Positions 6,692-16,097 are shown, numbered from the stretch's first letter. The stretch is 35,029 nucleotides of DNA from Rhodobaculum claviforme (GCF_016653255.1 NZ_NHSD01000289.1:1-35029); one strand, 5' to 3'. The notes: generated by a model not told the origin, from the letters alone. Program-made: numbers and translations.

Positions 6692-7576
6692 TCAGTCGGG
6701 CGGGCCCAGGACCAGCGCCTCGGCCTCGGGGCGGTGGCGCAGCATCGCGTGCAGGGTGGCGTCGTCGGGGGTTCCGGGCACCTCGTCGGTCCAGACCCGG
6801 AACGATGTCAGCGTGTGCGCCCCGAACGAGGTGATCATGGCCCCGTCGGCCGCGTCGCGCCCGCGCACCATCAGCACCCGGCCGATCCGCGGCGTGTTGT
6901 AGCGCGCGTCGAAGGTGTACCAGCGCCCGCCCAGATAGGCCTCGAACCAGGCGCAGAAGTCGCCCGGCCCGGAGGGCGGCACGCCAATGTCGCCCAGATA
7001 CCCGCTGGCATAGCGGGCGGGGATGTTCATTGCGCGACAGAACGCGATGGACAGCAGCGCAAAGTCACGGCAGACGCCGGTCCTTTCGCGGTGGATGTCG
7101 CTGGCGGTCTTGGTCGGTCGGCCAAAGCCATATCCGAAGGTGACGTTGTTGTGGACATGGTTGCAGATCGCCTGCACCCGCGCCCAGCCCGGCGGGGTGG
7201 CGCCGAACAGCCGCAGCGCCTCCGGGGCCAGCAGGTCGGATTCGCAATAGCGGCTGGGGGTCAGGAACTGAAGCGTCTCGGGGGGCAGCGCGTCGACGTC
7301 GTGCTGTCGGGCGGTCCAGTCGAAGGGGTCGGGCTGTCCGGCGACCTCAACGATGCAGTCTGACCACAGCCTGAGCTGCCCGCCGGGCGCCCGCAGCCGC
7401 GTCAGCCGGTTGCCGAAGCTGTCGGTGAACGGCTCCAGCGGCAGGTCCCGGTCGGCCTGCACCGAGGGGGATCCGATGATCCGGCCATCGAACTCCGAAT
7501 GCAGCGACAGCGCAAGGATCAGGACGGTGTCCGGATTGCTTTCGATGATGATCTCGTGCCCGACGCGAATGAACAT
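6692..7576 (-). CDS. Transglutaminase-like domain protein
   Basis: This 294-residue protein has no signal peptide. The chosen ATG at 7576 has AGGAAAGA upstream; the frame stays open for 39 more codons with no better start. The first 100 residues resemble the bacterial transglutaminase-like N-terminal domain. The core has the catalytic Cys169 in TGVCRDFALL and Asp223 in WYTFDARYN. At the position where the catalytic His of the Cys-His-Asp triad normally stands (HAWxE) the sequence is CAWFE, with Cys208. I recall a subfamily with small residues here, so this may be a family trait. The protein may act as a cysteine peptidase or be inactive. It stands alone, convergent with the HEPN-like gene. 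Confidence 0.85.
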   Translation of the reverse strand: MFIRVGHEIIIESNPDTVLILALSLHSEFDGRIIGSPSVQADRDLPLEPFTDSFGNRLTRLRAPGGQLRLWSDCIVEVAGQPDPFDWTARQHDVDALPPETLQFLTPSRYCESDLLAPEALRLFGATPPGWARVQAICNHVHNNVTFGYGFGRPTKTASDIHRERTGVCRDFALLSIAFCRAMNIPARYASGYLGDIGVPPSGPGDFCAWFEAYLGGRWYTFDARYNTPRIGRVLMVRGRDAADGAMITSFGAHTLTSFRVWTDEVPGTPDDATLHAMLRHRPEAEALVLGPPD

Positions 7577-7854
7577 GGCCGTCTTTCCTGAACTTGTGGG
7601 GAACAGCGTCGACCCGGGCGATCGGATGCCCTGGGCCGACGGCGGGGGTGTGTGATCCCCCGGTGCGAGGGTCATAGCACGCGCGGCGCCCATCTCCGCG
7701 CGGTTTTCCGTGCGTCGCGCCGTCCCTCGGGGGCGGCTGCCCGCTGCGGGGCAGCCACGCGGTGGCGCGCGCCGGCCCGCGCCGGCACGGGGACGCTTCT
7801 TTCAAACGCCGCAGCGCCGTGGGCGTTCCACGATGGCGCCCCCGCGGGCGGCGG

Positions 7855-9558
7855 TCAGCTCGCGATGGCGTGGGACGGGCGCCGCGGGTCGGCGCCGCAC
7901 AGGATCAGCCCCTCGGCCGCGACGGACTGCACCGCGCACAGCCCGCCCGCGCGCCAGTCGTTGTCCGGCCAGCGCGACATCGCGTGCCCCCGGTCCGCCA
8001 GCGCCGCGGCCGTGGTGTCGGCGATGCCGGGCTCCAGCTTGACCAGCCCGTGGTGGTGGGTGAACGGCGCAAAGGACCCGGGATAGTTGTAGGTGGCAAA
8101 CCGGGGCGCCTCGATCGCCTGCTGAAGGCCCATGCCGAAATGCACACGGTTGAGCAGGAACTGGAGCATCGCCTGGCTTTGCACATCGCCGCCCGGCGTG
8201 CCGAAGGGCATCACGCCGCCGTCGTGCAGGAACATCGCGGGGTTGGGCGTCAGGCGCGGCCGCTTGCCCGGCGCCACCCCCGAGGGGTGGCGTGGGTCGG
8301 GCCGCGACTGACTCCCGCGCGAGGACGGCACGAGGCCGGTCCCCGGCACCACCGGCACCGACCATGACCCGTCACTGGGGGTGGCCGAGAAGGCATTGCC
8401 CGCCGCGTCGATCACCGCGACGTAAGAGGTGTCGGGTTCGGGGCGGGGGTCGTCGTCGCCCGCCGGGACCGACGCCTCCGGCCCGCCCCCCGGCAGCAGC
8501 CGCCCCGGCATCGCGCCGCGGGCGTGGCGCGGGTCAATCTGTGCCAGCCGCGCGCGGGCATGCGCGTCCGACATCAGCCGGTCGAGCGGGACATCGACCA
8601 CGGCGGGATCGCCGAAATGGTACTCGCGGTCGGCAAAGACATTGTCGAGGACCTCCACCAGCAGATGGATGTAGTCGGCGCTGTTGTGGGCCAGTCCCGC
8701 CAGCCCTGCCGCCTCCAACTGGCGCAGCGCCATCGCCAGCACCGGCCCCTGGCACCACGCCCCGCAGACGAACAGCCGCCCCCCCAGCGCCGCGGTCTCC
8801 AGCGCGGGTTCCGTGCGGCAGCGGTAGCCGGCCATGTCCTCACGCGTGAGAAAGCCGCCCTCGGCCTGTACGAAATCCACGATCTCGGCCGCCAGATCGC
8901 CGCGATAGAAGGCGTCATGCACCGCCTGCAGGCCCGCCTCGCGGGTGCCGGGGGCCGCGCGCTCGGCCGCGAACAGCCGCTCGAAGGTGGTGGCGAGGTC
9001 GGTCTGGACGAACCGCTCGCCGACCCGGGGCAGGCGGCCATGCGGCAGATAGACCTCGGCGCTGGAAGGGAAGGCGCGGTAGCCGTCCGCGTGCTCGGTG
9101 ATCGTGTCCACCAGCAGCGGATGGACGGCAAATCCGTCGCGGGCATGGCGCGCGGCCGCCCCGGCCACATCGCGAAACGACATCGTGCCGAACCGCGCCA
9201 GCGCGTCCAGCCACGCCGCCGGAGCCGCCGGGACGACGATCCGCTCCACCCCGTCGGGGATGGTGCCGCCATGGCGTGTCATGAAATGGTCCGGCGGGAT
9301 CGAGGCGGGCCACACGCCCAGCCCGTCGATGGTGATCGGCACGTCCATCCCGGCCATGCGGATCATGATCGGCGCCACCCCCGCCACATTCACCAGGTCG
9401 GGCTGCACCACCCCCAGCATGATCGCCGCGGCAACGCCGGCGTCCACCGCGTTGCCGCCCGCGGCCAGAATGTCATGCGCGGCGGTGGTGGCAAGGTAAT
9501 GCCCGGACGACACCCCGTGGCGGGTTCCGGTGATCTCGGGGCGGGTCAGTGTCGACAT
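7855..9558 (-). CDS. Gamma-glutamyltransferase family Ntn hydrolase
   Basis: This 567-residue protein starts at an ATG behind AAGGATCC. Gamma-glutamyltransferases cleave themselves before a catalytic Thr, then hydrolyse or transfer gamma-glutamyl groups. Here the likely nucleophile is Thr377 in PDTSYVAVIDAAGNAFSAT, and the conserved Gly-Gly loop is FGTPGGDVQSQ. The N-terminus has the family motif AAHDILAAGGNAVDA. There is no signal peptide, unlike classical periplasmic GGT, so it is probably cytoplasmic. The nucleophile context differs from the usual TTHxSVVD, so a cephalosporin-acylase-like or other amide substrate is possible. It is divergent from the VOC gene across 80 bases, with 278 bases without a gene behind its stop. 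Confidence 0.85.
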   Translation of the reverse strand: MSTLTRPEITGTRHGVSSGHYLATTAAHDILAAGGNAVDAGVAAAIMLGVVQPDLVNVAGVAPIMIRMAGMDVPITIDGLGVWPASIPPDHFMTRHGGTIPDGVERIVVPAAPAAWLDALARFGTMSFRDVAGAAARHARDGFAVHPLLVDTITEHADGYRAFPSSAEVYLPHGRLPRVGERFVQTDLATTFERLFAAERAAPGTREAGLQAVHDAFYRGDLAAEIVDFVQAEGGFLTREDMAGYRCRTEPALETAALGGRLFVCGAWCQGPVLAMALRQLEAAGLAGLAHNSADYIHLLVEVLDNVFADREYHFGDPAVVDVPLDRLMSDAHARARLAQIDPRHARGAMPGRLLPGGGPEASVPAGDDDPRPEPDTSYVAVIDAAGNAFSATPSDGSWSVPVVPGTGLVPSSRGSQSRPDPRHPSGVAPGKRPRLTPNPAMFLHDGGVMPFGTPGGDVQSQAMLQFLLNRVHFGMGLQQAIEAPRFATYNYPGSFAPFTHHHGLVKLEPGIADTTAAALADRGHAMSRWPDNDWRAGGLCAVQSVAAEGLILCGADPRRPSHAIAS

Positions 9559-9638
9559 GCGCAGGATCCTTGGATGACGGGAAAGGGGGGGCGCCGATGC
9601 CTGTGGCCAGCCGCGTCGGGCCCTGCTAGCGTCACGCC

Positions 9639-10556
9639 ATGGTACATCCGCGACAGACCCCCGAAAACGCCGAGGTTTACCTCGACCATCTGGCGCATTT
9701 CCTGCCGGACATGGCGGCGGCCGAAACCGCGCTGGCGGGGCTGGGCTTTACCCTGACGCCGTACACGGTGCAGCGCAACCGCACGGTGGACGGGTATGTC
9801 CCCTCGGGCACGGCCAACCGCTGCGCGATGCTGGACAATGGCTATCTGGAGTTTCTGGCGCGCGCCTCGGACACGGGGCTGTCGCGCCAGCTTACGGCGG
9901 CGCTGGCGCGCCACACCGGGGTGCATCTGCTGGCGATGGCCACGGCGGATGCCGATGCGGCGACGGCGCGGCTGGAGCAGGCGGGATTCGCGCCCGACCC
10001 GGTGGTGCATCTGACCCGCGCGGTCGCGACCCCCGACGGCGCGGAGGCGCTGGCGCGGTTCTCGGTGGTGCGGGTGCCGCCCGCAGCCATGCCCGAGGGG
10101 CGCATCCAGATCCTGACGCACCACACGCCGGATCTGGTGTGGCAGGACCGCTGGACACGGCACCGCAACGGCATCGTCTCGTTGGAGGCGGTGCTGCTGG
10201 TGGTCGCCGACCCGTCCGAGGCCGCCGCGCGCTTCGGCCGGTTCCTGGGCCGCACGCACGCGCCGCTGTCGGGGGGCCGTCAGTGTCTTGCGCTGGATCG
10301 CGGGGCGCTGGTGTTCGCGCCCGATGCCCGCTGGCTGGGGGGCGGGGCCGCTGCGGCGCCACCCTGGATCGTCGGATATGCGCTGGGCACCGCGGATCCG
10401 GAGGCCTCGGCCGAGGTGCTGCGCGCGGGGGGCGCGCGCGATCTGGTGGGCGATCTTGTGGGCGACTTGGCCGGGCCGGTGCTGGAGCTGCCCGCCGCCA
10501 TCGGTGGCCGTGTGGCGCTGGTCCACCCCGGCCAACGCCCGGATTTCGCGCGCTGA
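9639..10556 (+). CDS. VOC / glyoxalase-like domain protein
   Basis: This 305-residue protein resembles the Glyoxalase_3 type of the vicinal oxygen chelate superfamily. It opens with a domain starting VYLDHLAHFLPDM, where the His of LDHLAHF would be a metal ligand, followed by CAMLDNGYLEFLA. A second, more degenerate half follows (IVSLEAVLLVVADPSEAAARFGR). The substrate is unknown. No Shine-Dalgarno sequence is visible; the start lies a few bases after TGCTAGCGT, so a leaderless message is possible. It is divergent from the GGT-family gene and ends 6 bases before the convergent TRAP permease gene, with no room for a conventional terminator. Confidence 0.8.
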   Translation: MVHPRQTPENAEVYLDHLAHFLPDMAAAETALAGLGFTLTPYTVQRNRTVDGYVPSGTANRCAMLDNGYLEFLARASDTGLSRQLTAALARHTGVHLLAMATADADAATARLEQAGFAPDPVVHLTRAVATPDGAEALARFSVVRVPPAAMPEGRIQILTHHTPDLVWQDRWTRHRNGIVSLEAVLLVVADPSEAAARFGRFLGRTHAPLSGGRQCLALDRGALVFAPDARWLGGGAAAAPPWIVGYALGTADPEASAEVLRAGGARDLVGDLVGDLAGPVLELPAAIGGRVALVHPGQRPDFAR

Positions 10557-10562
10557 GGCCAC

Positions 10563-12512
10563 TCAGCCCACCGCCCGGTAGTGGTGCCACTGGCGCGCGG
10601 TGACCAGGGTCAGCAGGCCGATTCCGAACAGCGACGCCCACAGGCTGGGATACAGCAGCCCGAACGCCGCCGGCAGCAGCAGCACCCGTTCCGCGATCGA
10701 CAGCGGCCGCAGCAGATACCCCTCCATGATCACGTTCAGCGTGATCACTCCGATCAGCGCCAGCAGCGCCGCAAACGCCGTCGCCGCCAGCCCGGCATCC
10801 ACGCCCAGGATCTCGGGGTGGATCACGAACATGAACGGCAGGATGAACCCCGGCAGCCCCAGCCGCACCGCGATGAAGCTGGTGCGAAAGAACGAGGCCT
10901 GCGCGATCTTGGCCGCCACCAGGCAGCAGATCGCCACCGGCGGCGTGATGGCCGAGATGTTGGCAAAGAAGAACACGAACATGTGCGCCGCGATCAGCGG
11001 CACGCCCAGTTGCACCAGCGCAGGCGCCCCCAGCAGCGCCACCAGGATATAGGCCGCCGAGGTGGGCAGCCCCAGCCCGAACGCAAGGCACGCGAACGCC
11101 GCCACCACCAGCAGCAGCGCAAGGTTGCCGCCCGCAAGCTCCAGCATGAAGAACGACAGCTTCTGCGAGAACCCCGTCACCGCCAGGATGTCCACCAGCA
11201 CCCCGATCACCGCCACCACCACCGCGACCTGCGCGCCCCGCAGCGCCCCGTCATAGGCGATGGTGCACAACAGCCGCAGCGTGTTCGACGCGATGGCGGC
11301 GATGCCACGCCACGACAGCGCCACCTCGCGCAGGACATAAAGCCCGATCAGGATCGCGGCGGCCTGCAACGCCGCGCGTCCGGGCATGTTCACGACGATC
11401 AGGACGGTGACCAGATACCCCGTGGCGATGAAGAAATGCAGGTGCTTGAGGCACGCGAGCCAGACCGGCTCGGGGCTTTCGAACTCGCGGGTCAGCTCGA
11501 CCTGCGCGCTGGCGTCGAGGTTGAAGCGCACCGCCCGCAGATGCACCGCGAACATCAGGTAGCCATAGAAGATCAGCGCCGGGAACACCGCCGCCAGCAC
11601 GATCTCGCCGTACGGGATGCCGGTCATGCCGACGATCAGGAACGCCGCCAGCCCCATCACCGGCGGCGTGATCTGCCCGCCGGTGGAGGCGACGCTTTCC
11701 ACCGCGCCGGCGAACTCGGGCTTGAAGCCCACCTTCTTCATCAGCGGGATCGTCAGCGCCCCGGTGGAGGCGACATTGGCCACGCTGGAGCCCGACACCA
11801 TCCCCATGAACCCCGAGGAGATGATCGCGATCTGCGCAGGCCCCGCCCGCGTGCGCCCGCCGATGCGATAGGCCAGCTGCATGATGAACGCGACGCAGCC
11901 CGTGGCCTGCAACGCGGCCGCAAACAGCATGAACGGAAAGATCGTGCCCGCCGACAGCTCCGACAGCCCGCCCAGCAGGCCGTGGAAATACGGGATCGAG
12001 GTGTAGCCGATCAGCCGCTTGAGGTTCAGCCCGCCGTGGTACAGCAACCCCTCGGGCATCGACGGGCCGAAATAGCCGTAAAGCAGCCCCACCACCGCGA
12101 TGGCGGATACCACCCACCCCCATTCGCGCATCGAGGCATAGAGCGCGAGGCCCAGGAACACGAGCGCCACGACCATGTCGGTGTCGTTGGGCAGGAACGA
12201 GCGTTGCCGCGTCAGCGCGCGGTATTCGGCAAAGACATAGCCGATGACAGCGGCGGCGATCAGCGCCAGCACCAGATGCACCACCCGTGACGGCAGCCGC
12301 CGCGCCATCGCCGCGGCCACCAGCATCAGCACCATGACCGTGCCGCCCACATGCACGATCTTGAACAGCCCCGACGGCCAGAAGAACGTCAGGATCTGGT
12401 ACACATGGGCCCAGACGAACACGATGCTGGCGAGGCCCGCCAGCAGGATCAGCCAGGGGTTGCCCTCGCTGGCGGTGAAATAACCCGCGGCGCGCTTGGC
12501 CCAAGAGTGCAT
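10563..12512 (-). CDS. TRAP transporter fused permease (DctQM type, TAXI system)
   Basis: This 649-residue, very hydrophobic inner-membrane protein fuses the small four-helix subunit (about residues 20-160) to the large channel subunit. The large part shows GMVSGSSVANVASTGALTIP and a second ITPPVAICCLVAAKIA, the paired motifs of the DctM/DUF3394 family. It uses an ion gradient to import a solute delivered by the TAXI binding protein encoded just upstream. I chose the ATG at 12512 because GGAG lies 5 bases in front; the frame continues 18 codons further upstream. It is the last gene of the GntR-TPP-TAXI operon. Confidence 0.92.
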   Translation of the reverse strand: MHSWAKRAAGYFTASEGNPWLILLAGLASIVFVWAHVYQILTFFWPSGLFKIVHVGGTVMVLMLVAAAMARRLPSRVVHLVLALIAAAVIGYVFAEYRALTRQRSFLPNDTDMVVALVFLGLALYASMREWGWVVSAIAVVGLLYGYFGPSMPEGLLYHGGLNLKRLIGYTSIPYFHGLLGGLSELSAGTIFPFMLFAAALQATGCVAFIMQLAYRIGGRTRAGPAQIAIISSGFMGMVSGSSVANVASTGALTIPLMKKVGFKPEFAGAVESVASTGGQITPPVMGLAAFLIVGMTGIPYGEIVLAAVFPALIFYGYLMFAVHLRAVRFNLDASAQVELTREFESPEPVWLACLKHLHFFIATGYLVTVLIVVNMPGRAALQAAAILIGLYVLREVALSWRGIAAIASNTLRLLCTIAYDGALRGAQVAVVVAVIGVLVDILAVTGFSQKLSFFMLELAGGNLALLLVVAAFACLAFGLGLPTSAAYILVALLGAPALVQLGVPLIAAHMFVFFFANISAITPPVAICCLVAAKIAQASFFRTSFIAVRLGLPGFILPFMFVIHPEILGVDAGLAATAFAALLALIGVITLNVIMEGYLLRPLSIAERVLLLPAAFGLLYPSLWASLFGIGLLTLVTARQWHHYRAVG

Positions 12513-12531
12513 GACGGCTCCGGATGGAAGG

Positions 12532-12556
12532 GCACCGCCGCGGGGTGCGGCGGTGC
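12532..12556 (-). terminator. Intercistronic GC hairpin after the TAXI binding-protein gene
   Basis: A perfect 10-bp stem (GCACCGCCGC pairing with GCGGCGGTGC) with a 5-base loop lies 30 bases beyond the stop of the binding-protein gene and before the permease start. No T-run follows. It probably protects the upstream message or lowers permease expression. Confidence 0.55.
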
Positions 12557-12586
12557 GCGGGGACACGCGGGATTACGCGGGCTGCG

Positions 12587-13600
12587 TCAGTCGGCCTCGA
12601 CCATGCCGTCCTGCCACAGGCCGCGCTCCTTGAAGAACCGCGCGGCGCCCTTGTGGACGGGGTATCCGCCGACCAGGTTCGCCGCGCCGAACTCCGGCGC
12701 GATGTCGGCGAACTGCACGCCCAGCGCGTGGACCTCGTCGAGGTTGTCGAAGATCGCGGTCATCACGGTATAGGCGACCTCCTCCGACACCTCCGGGGCG
12801 ACGGCCAGCACGCCCGAGAACGACGCCGTGAGGATGTCCTCGCCCTCGGCGCCGATCGATGCGGCCGGGATCAGGCCGGGCCGCGCGCCGCCGTTGATCG
12901 CCGCCGCCGCCGCCATCAGCTCCTCCGAGATCGGCAGGAGGCGGACCTCCTGCAGCGCCATCAGCTCGGTCATCAGCGGCGACGGGCGCCCGTTGGTCAG
13001 CAGCGACGGGATGCAGTCCACCGCGCCCGCGCGCAGCGCGTCATAGGTCTCGCGCCACGAGCCATAGGTCCAGTTCACGTCATCGAGGATGCCCGCGGCC
13101 TCGAACAGCACCTCGAACAGGACCGCCGTGGACGACCCCGACGGCGAGGGCATCACGCGCCGCCCGACCAGATCCTCGATCGTGCGGATGTCGCTGTCGG
13201 CCCGCACCATCGGCGTGCAGTTGAACAGCGTGTAGGCGAACATCTGGTGCACCTCGATCGGCTCGGGGTAGGGGGCGCGCCCCTCGAACGCCGGCAGCCA
13301 GTCGGTGGAGGTGGTCTGGCCGAACTGGATGATCCCCTCGCGGAACAGCTGCATGTTCTCGGCGCCGCCCGAGGTCGCCATGGAGGCGTTGCGCAACTCG
13401 GAATGCCGGTTGGTGATCGAGGCAAGCCCCTCCATGATCACATAGCCGGTGGAGCCGACCGAGGACGAGCCCCACTGCAGCGACTGCTGCGCCAGCGCGC
13501 TGCCGGGCCGCAGCAGGGCCGAGCCCGCGGCCATGCCGCCAAGCCCGAGGATCATCGCGTCGCGGCGCGACAGATGAGAGAGGGAGTGCAGGCGTTTCAT
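12587..13600 (-). CDS. TAXI family TRAP solute-binding protein
   Basis: This 337-residue periplasmic protein starts at an ATG behind AGGAGGA. The leader contains SRRDAMILGLGG, a twin-arginine-like motif, and a likely cleavage after SALA, so export may be by Tat. The mature part carries TAXI features: WGSSSVGSTGYVIMEGLA, MATSGGAENMQLF and FGQTTSTDWL near the start, and VMPSPSGSST in the middle. It binds the solute and passes it to the fused permease. Its gene sits 38 bases after the thiamine-diphosphate enzyme gene, which suggests that the ligand is that enzyme's substrate or a precursor. The ligand cannot be told from sequence. Confidence 0.93.
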   Translation of the reverse strand: MKRLHSLSHLSRRDAMILGLGGMAAGSALLRPGSALAQQSLQWGSSSVGSTGYVIMEGLASITNRHSELRNASMATSGGAENMQLFREGIIQFGQTTSTDWLPAFEGRAPYPEPIEVHQMFAYTLFNCTPMVRADSDIRTIEDLVGRRVMPSPSGSSTAVLFEVLFEAAGILDDVNWTYGSWRETYDALRAGAVDCIPSLLTNGRPSPLMTELMALQEVRLLPISEELMAAAAAINGGARPGLIPAASIGAEGEDILTASFSGVLAVAPEVSEEVAYTVMTAIFDNLDEVHALGVQFADIAPEFGAANLVGGYPVHKGAARFFKERGLWQDGMVEAD

Positions 13601-13638
13601 CGTATCCTCCTGTTGGGTGGTCTTCTTGGTTGGAATCC

Positions 13639-15333
13639 TCAGGCGATCCATTCGGTGACGGGGGCCGCGGCCTCGTGCAGCGGTTGCACGACGATGTCGA
13701 TCAGGCTGGGGCCGCCATGCGCCAGTGCGGCCTTCATCGCGCCCGCCAGATCGGCCGGGTCCTCCACCCGCCAGGCCTTCAGCCCGAACGCCTCGGCCAC
13801 GCGGGCGTGGTCGGTGCGGTTGAAATCCACCGAATAGTAGCGCTTGCCGAACCCTGAGTCCTGCCCCGCCTTGATCCAGCCGAAGGCGGCGTTCGACAGC
13901 ACGACCAGCGTCACCGGCGCGCCGATGCGCGCCAGCGTCTCCATCTCGCCGGCGTTGAAGCCGAACGAGCCGTCGCCCATCACCGCCACGCATTTCGCGT
14001 CGGGCCGCGCAAAGTGCGCCCCCAGCACGGCCGGCAGCGAATACCCCAGCGCCCCGTGCGCGCGGTTGGAGATCAGCCGCCCCCGCGCGTCCGACAGCTC
14101 GTAGTACGCCGACAGATACGGGCAGGGCGTGCCGGGATCGGCCACCACCACCGCGTCCTTCGGCAGGTACTCCGACAGCATCCGGATCACCCGCTCGGGC
14201 CGGATCGGGGCGTCGTCGGACGCCGCCAGCGCGTTGAAGCGGTGGAACTTCGCCTCCCTCGCCTGCGCCACGGCCGCCCGCGCGCGGTCGTCGGCGCGGT
14301 CGGTGCCCTCCAGCACGGTGTCGAGCGCCGCCAGCAGGCCGCGCAGCGTCTCGCGCGCGTCGCCCACCAGCGCGGCTTCGGTCTCGTAATTGGCGCCGAT
14401 CACGCCGGGATCGGCGTCGATGTGCACGATCCGCTGGCCCGGCGCGGGGTGGCGCCAGCGTTCGGTCGTCACCGACCCCGCCCGACAGCCAATCAGTACC
14501 ACCAGATCGGCGTCATCGAGCACCGCGCGCGTCTCGTCCGAACCGCCGTTGGACCCGACCACCCCCAGCGCCAGCGGATGCGTGTCCAGGATCGCCCCCT
14601 GGCCCGAGATCGAGGTGGCCACCGCGCAGCCCAGACGGTCCGCCAGCGCCGTCACCTCGGCCCGCGCGCCCGAGATCACGGGGCCGCCGCCGCAGACCAC
14701 GATGGGCCGCTCGGCCCCGGCCAGCAGGCGCGCGACGGCCTCCAGGCTGGCTTCGGGCGGGCGGGTGCGCTGGGCGGGGAAGTGGCCCATGGCGCGGTCG
14801 CCCCAGATCTCGGCCTCGTCCACCGGCGCCTTCTGCACGTCGAAGGGCAGGCCCAGATGCACCGCCCCGGGCCGGCCGGTCGTCATCTCGCGGAAGGCGC
14901 GCCGCACCGTGCGCGGCAGCGCGCCCGATGTGGGGATCACGTCGTTCCACTTGGTCAGCGGCGCAAACAGCGCCTTCTGGTCCAGCTCGGTCAGTGCATA
15001 GCGCCCGCGTGCGCCCACGCCGATGTCGGTGGTGATCGCCAGCAGCGCGATCGAGCTCTCGTTCGCCTCCACCACGCCGGGCAGGATATAGGTGGCGCCG
15101 CCGCCGCTCGGCCCCTCGCAGACGCCGACCTTGCCGGACACGCGGGCATAGGTGTCGGCCATGTACGCCGCCGAGCGTTCGTCGCGCGTCAGCACATGGC
15201 GGATGCCGTGGTCGAGGCGATAAAGCGCGTCATAGAACGGCAGGCTGGTGTCGCCGCACAGTCCGAAAACCACCTCCACCCCATGCAGATGCAGCATCCG
15301 CACAAGCGCCTCCGCGCCCGAGATCGTGTTCAT
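13639..15333 (-). CDS. Thiamine-diphosphate-dependent enzyme, acetolactate-synthase-like
   Basis: This 564-residue protein has the three-domain layout of the acetolactate synthase / 2-keto acid decarboxylase family. The cofactor-activating Glu52 is in TRDERSAAYMAD, and GPSGGGATYILPGV follows. The diphosphate/Mg motif runs from Gly453-Asp454-Gly455 to Asn481 (LSNAAFGW). The central domain lacks an obvious FAD-binding signature that I can judge. Its ATG overlaps the stop of the GntR gene (ATGA), so the pair is translationally coupled. Candidates are a 2-keto acid decarboxylase, a carboligase or a sulfo-substituted keto acid enzyme. It is unlikely to be biosynthetic IlvB, because no IlvN gene follows. 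Confidence 0.88.
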   Translation of the reverse strand: MNTISGAEALVRMLHLHGVEVVFGLCGDTSLPFYDALYRLDHGIRHVLTRDERSAAYMADTYARVSGKVGVCEGPSGGGATYILPGVVEANESSIALLAITTDIGVGARGRYALTELDQKALFAPLTKWNDVIPTSGALPRTVRRAFREMTTGRPGAVHLGLPFDVQKAPVDEAEIWGDRAMGHFPAQRTRPPEASLEAVARLLAGAERPIVVCGGGPVISGARAEVTALADRLGCAVATSISGQGAILDTHPLALGVVGSNGGSDETRAVLDDADLVVLIGCRAGSVTTERWRHPAPGQRIVHIDADPGVIGANYETEAALVGDARETLRGLLAALDTVLEGTDRADDRARAAVAQAREAKFHRFNALAASDDAPIRPERVIRMLSEYLPKDAVVVADPGTPCPYLSAYYELSDARGRLISNRAHGALGYSLPAVLGAHFARPDAKCVAVMGDGSFGFNAGEMETLARIGAPVTLVVLSNAAFGWIKAGQDSGFGKRYYSVDFNRTDHARVAEAFGLKAWRVEDPADLAGAMKAALAHGGPSLIDIVVQPLHEAAAPVTEWIA

Positions 15334-16088
15334 GGTGTCTCGCTCCCCTGATGTGACGCAAGGTCGACGGGCTGCGGGCTTTCGCCCAGATGCAGCCGCG
15401 CGACGCCCTCGCGGATGACCTCCACGATCTGGTCCATGCGCCGGTTGATATGGGCGCGGGTGGTGGTGCAGGCGTGCTGGGCGTCGCCCGCGCGGATGGC
15501 GGCCAGGATGCGCCGGTGCTCGGCCTGGGTGTCGTCCCGGCGGCCCCGCATGTCCACCCAGCGGAAGAAATGGATGCGCGCGTGGATGCTCTCGAGCATG
15601 CGCTGAAGCTCGGCATTGCCGGTCAGCGCCGCGAGCCGCGTGTGAAACCCCTCGTCCAGCCGCACCAGCTCCTCGATCGCCGAGGTCGCCTGCACCGACA
15701 CCGAATGATCCAGATAGGCGTCGAGCCGGTCGAGCGCGCCCGCCTCCGCCCGCTCGCAGGCGAGCGTGACGATGAACGTCTCCAGCCCCAGCCGCGCCTC
15801 ATAGAGGTCGCGCACCTCGGCCGGATCGAGGCCACGGGCGAACACCCCCCGGCCGTCGGCGACCAGAAGCCCCTCGGACACCAGCCGGTTGATCGCCTCG
15901 CGCAGCGGCGTGCGGCTGACATCGAGATCGCGCGCCAGCTCCACCTCGTTGAGGCGCGTGCCGGGTGCGAGCTGATAGCTGATCGCCATGCCCCGCAGGG
16001 CGCGATAGGCGCGCTGGCCCAGCGTCAGCTCCGGGCGTCCGGGGGGCGGGACGCCGGGTGTGGCGCTGTGACGTGCGTTGGTGGCCAA
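15330..16088 (-). CDS. GntR family (FCD domain) transcriptional regulator
   Basis: This 252-residue DNA-binding regulator has a winged helix at about 22-85 (LARDLDVSRTPLREAINRLV is the recognition part). An FCD ligand domain follows, with metal-type His residues in DEGFHTRL, QAEHRRIL and TRAHINRR. I chose the TTG at 16088, which has AGGATGG upstream. A GTG at 16163 would extend the protein by 25 residues, but the coding region would then run through two operator-like palindromes (16098-16119). The stop overlaps the start of the thiamine-diphosphate enzyme. It is probably an autoregulator of the downstream TAXI transport operon, released by the transported acid or an intermediate. Confidence 0.9.
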   Translation of the reverse strand: MATNARHSATPGVPPPGRPELTLGQRAYRALRGMAISYQLAPGTRLNEVELARDLDVSRTPLREAINRLVSEGLLVADGRGVFARGLDPAEVRDLYEARLGLETFIVTLACERAEAGALDRLDAYLDHSVSVQATSAIEELVRLDEGFHTRLAALTGNAELQRMLESIHARIHFFRWVDMRGRRDDTQAEHRRILAAIRAGDAQHACTTTRAHINRRMDQIVEVIREGVARLHLGESPQPVDLASHQGSETP

Positions 16089-16097
16089 GGTGCCATC

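Noticed and set aside
7577-7854. Possible small gene or element in the 278-base gap behind the GGT-family gene
   Set aside because: Frames there have no ribosome-binding sites; only a GCCGGC-CCGC-GCCGGC dyad at 7771-7786 stands out, without a T-run.
13639-15333. Biosynthetic acetolactate synthase large subunit (ilvB)
   Set aside because: No small-subunit gene follows, and the neighbours are a GntR regulator and a TAXI transporter, so a catabolic role is more likely.
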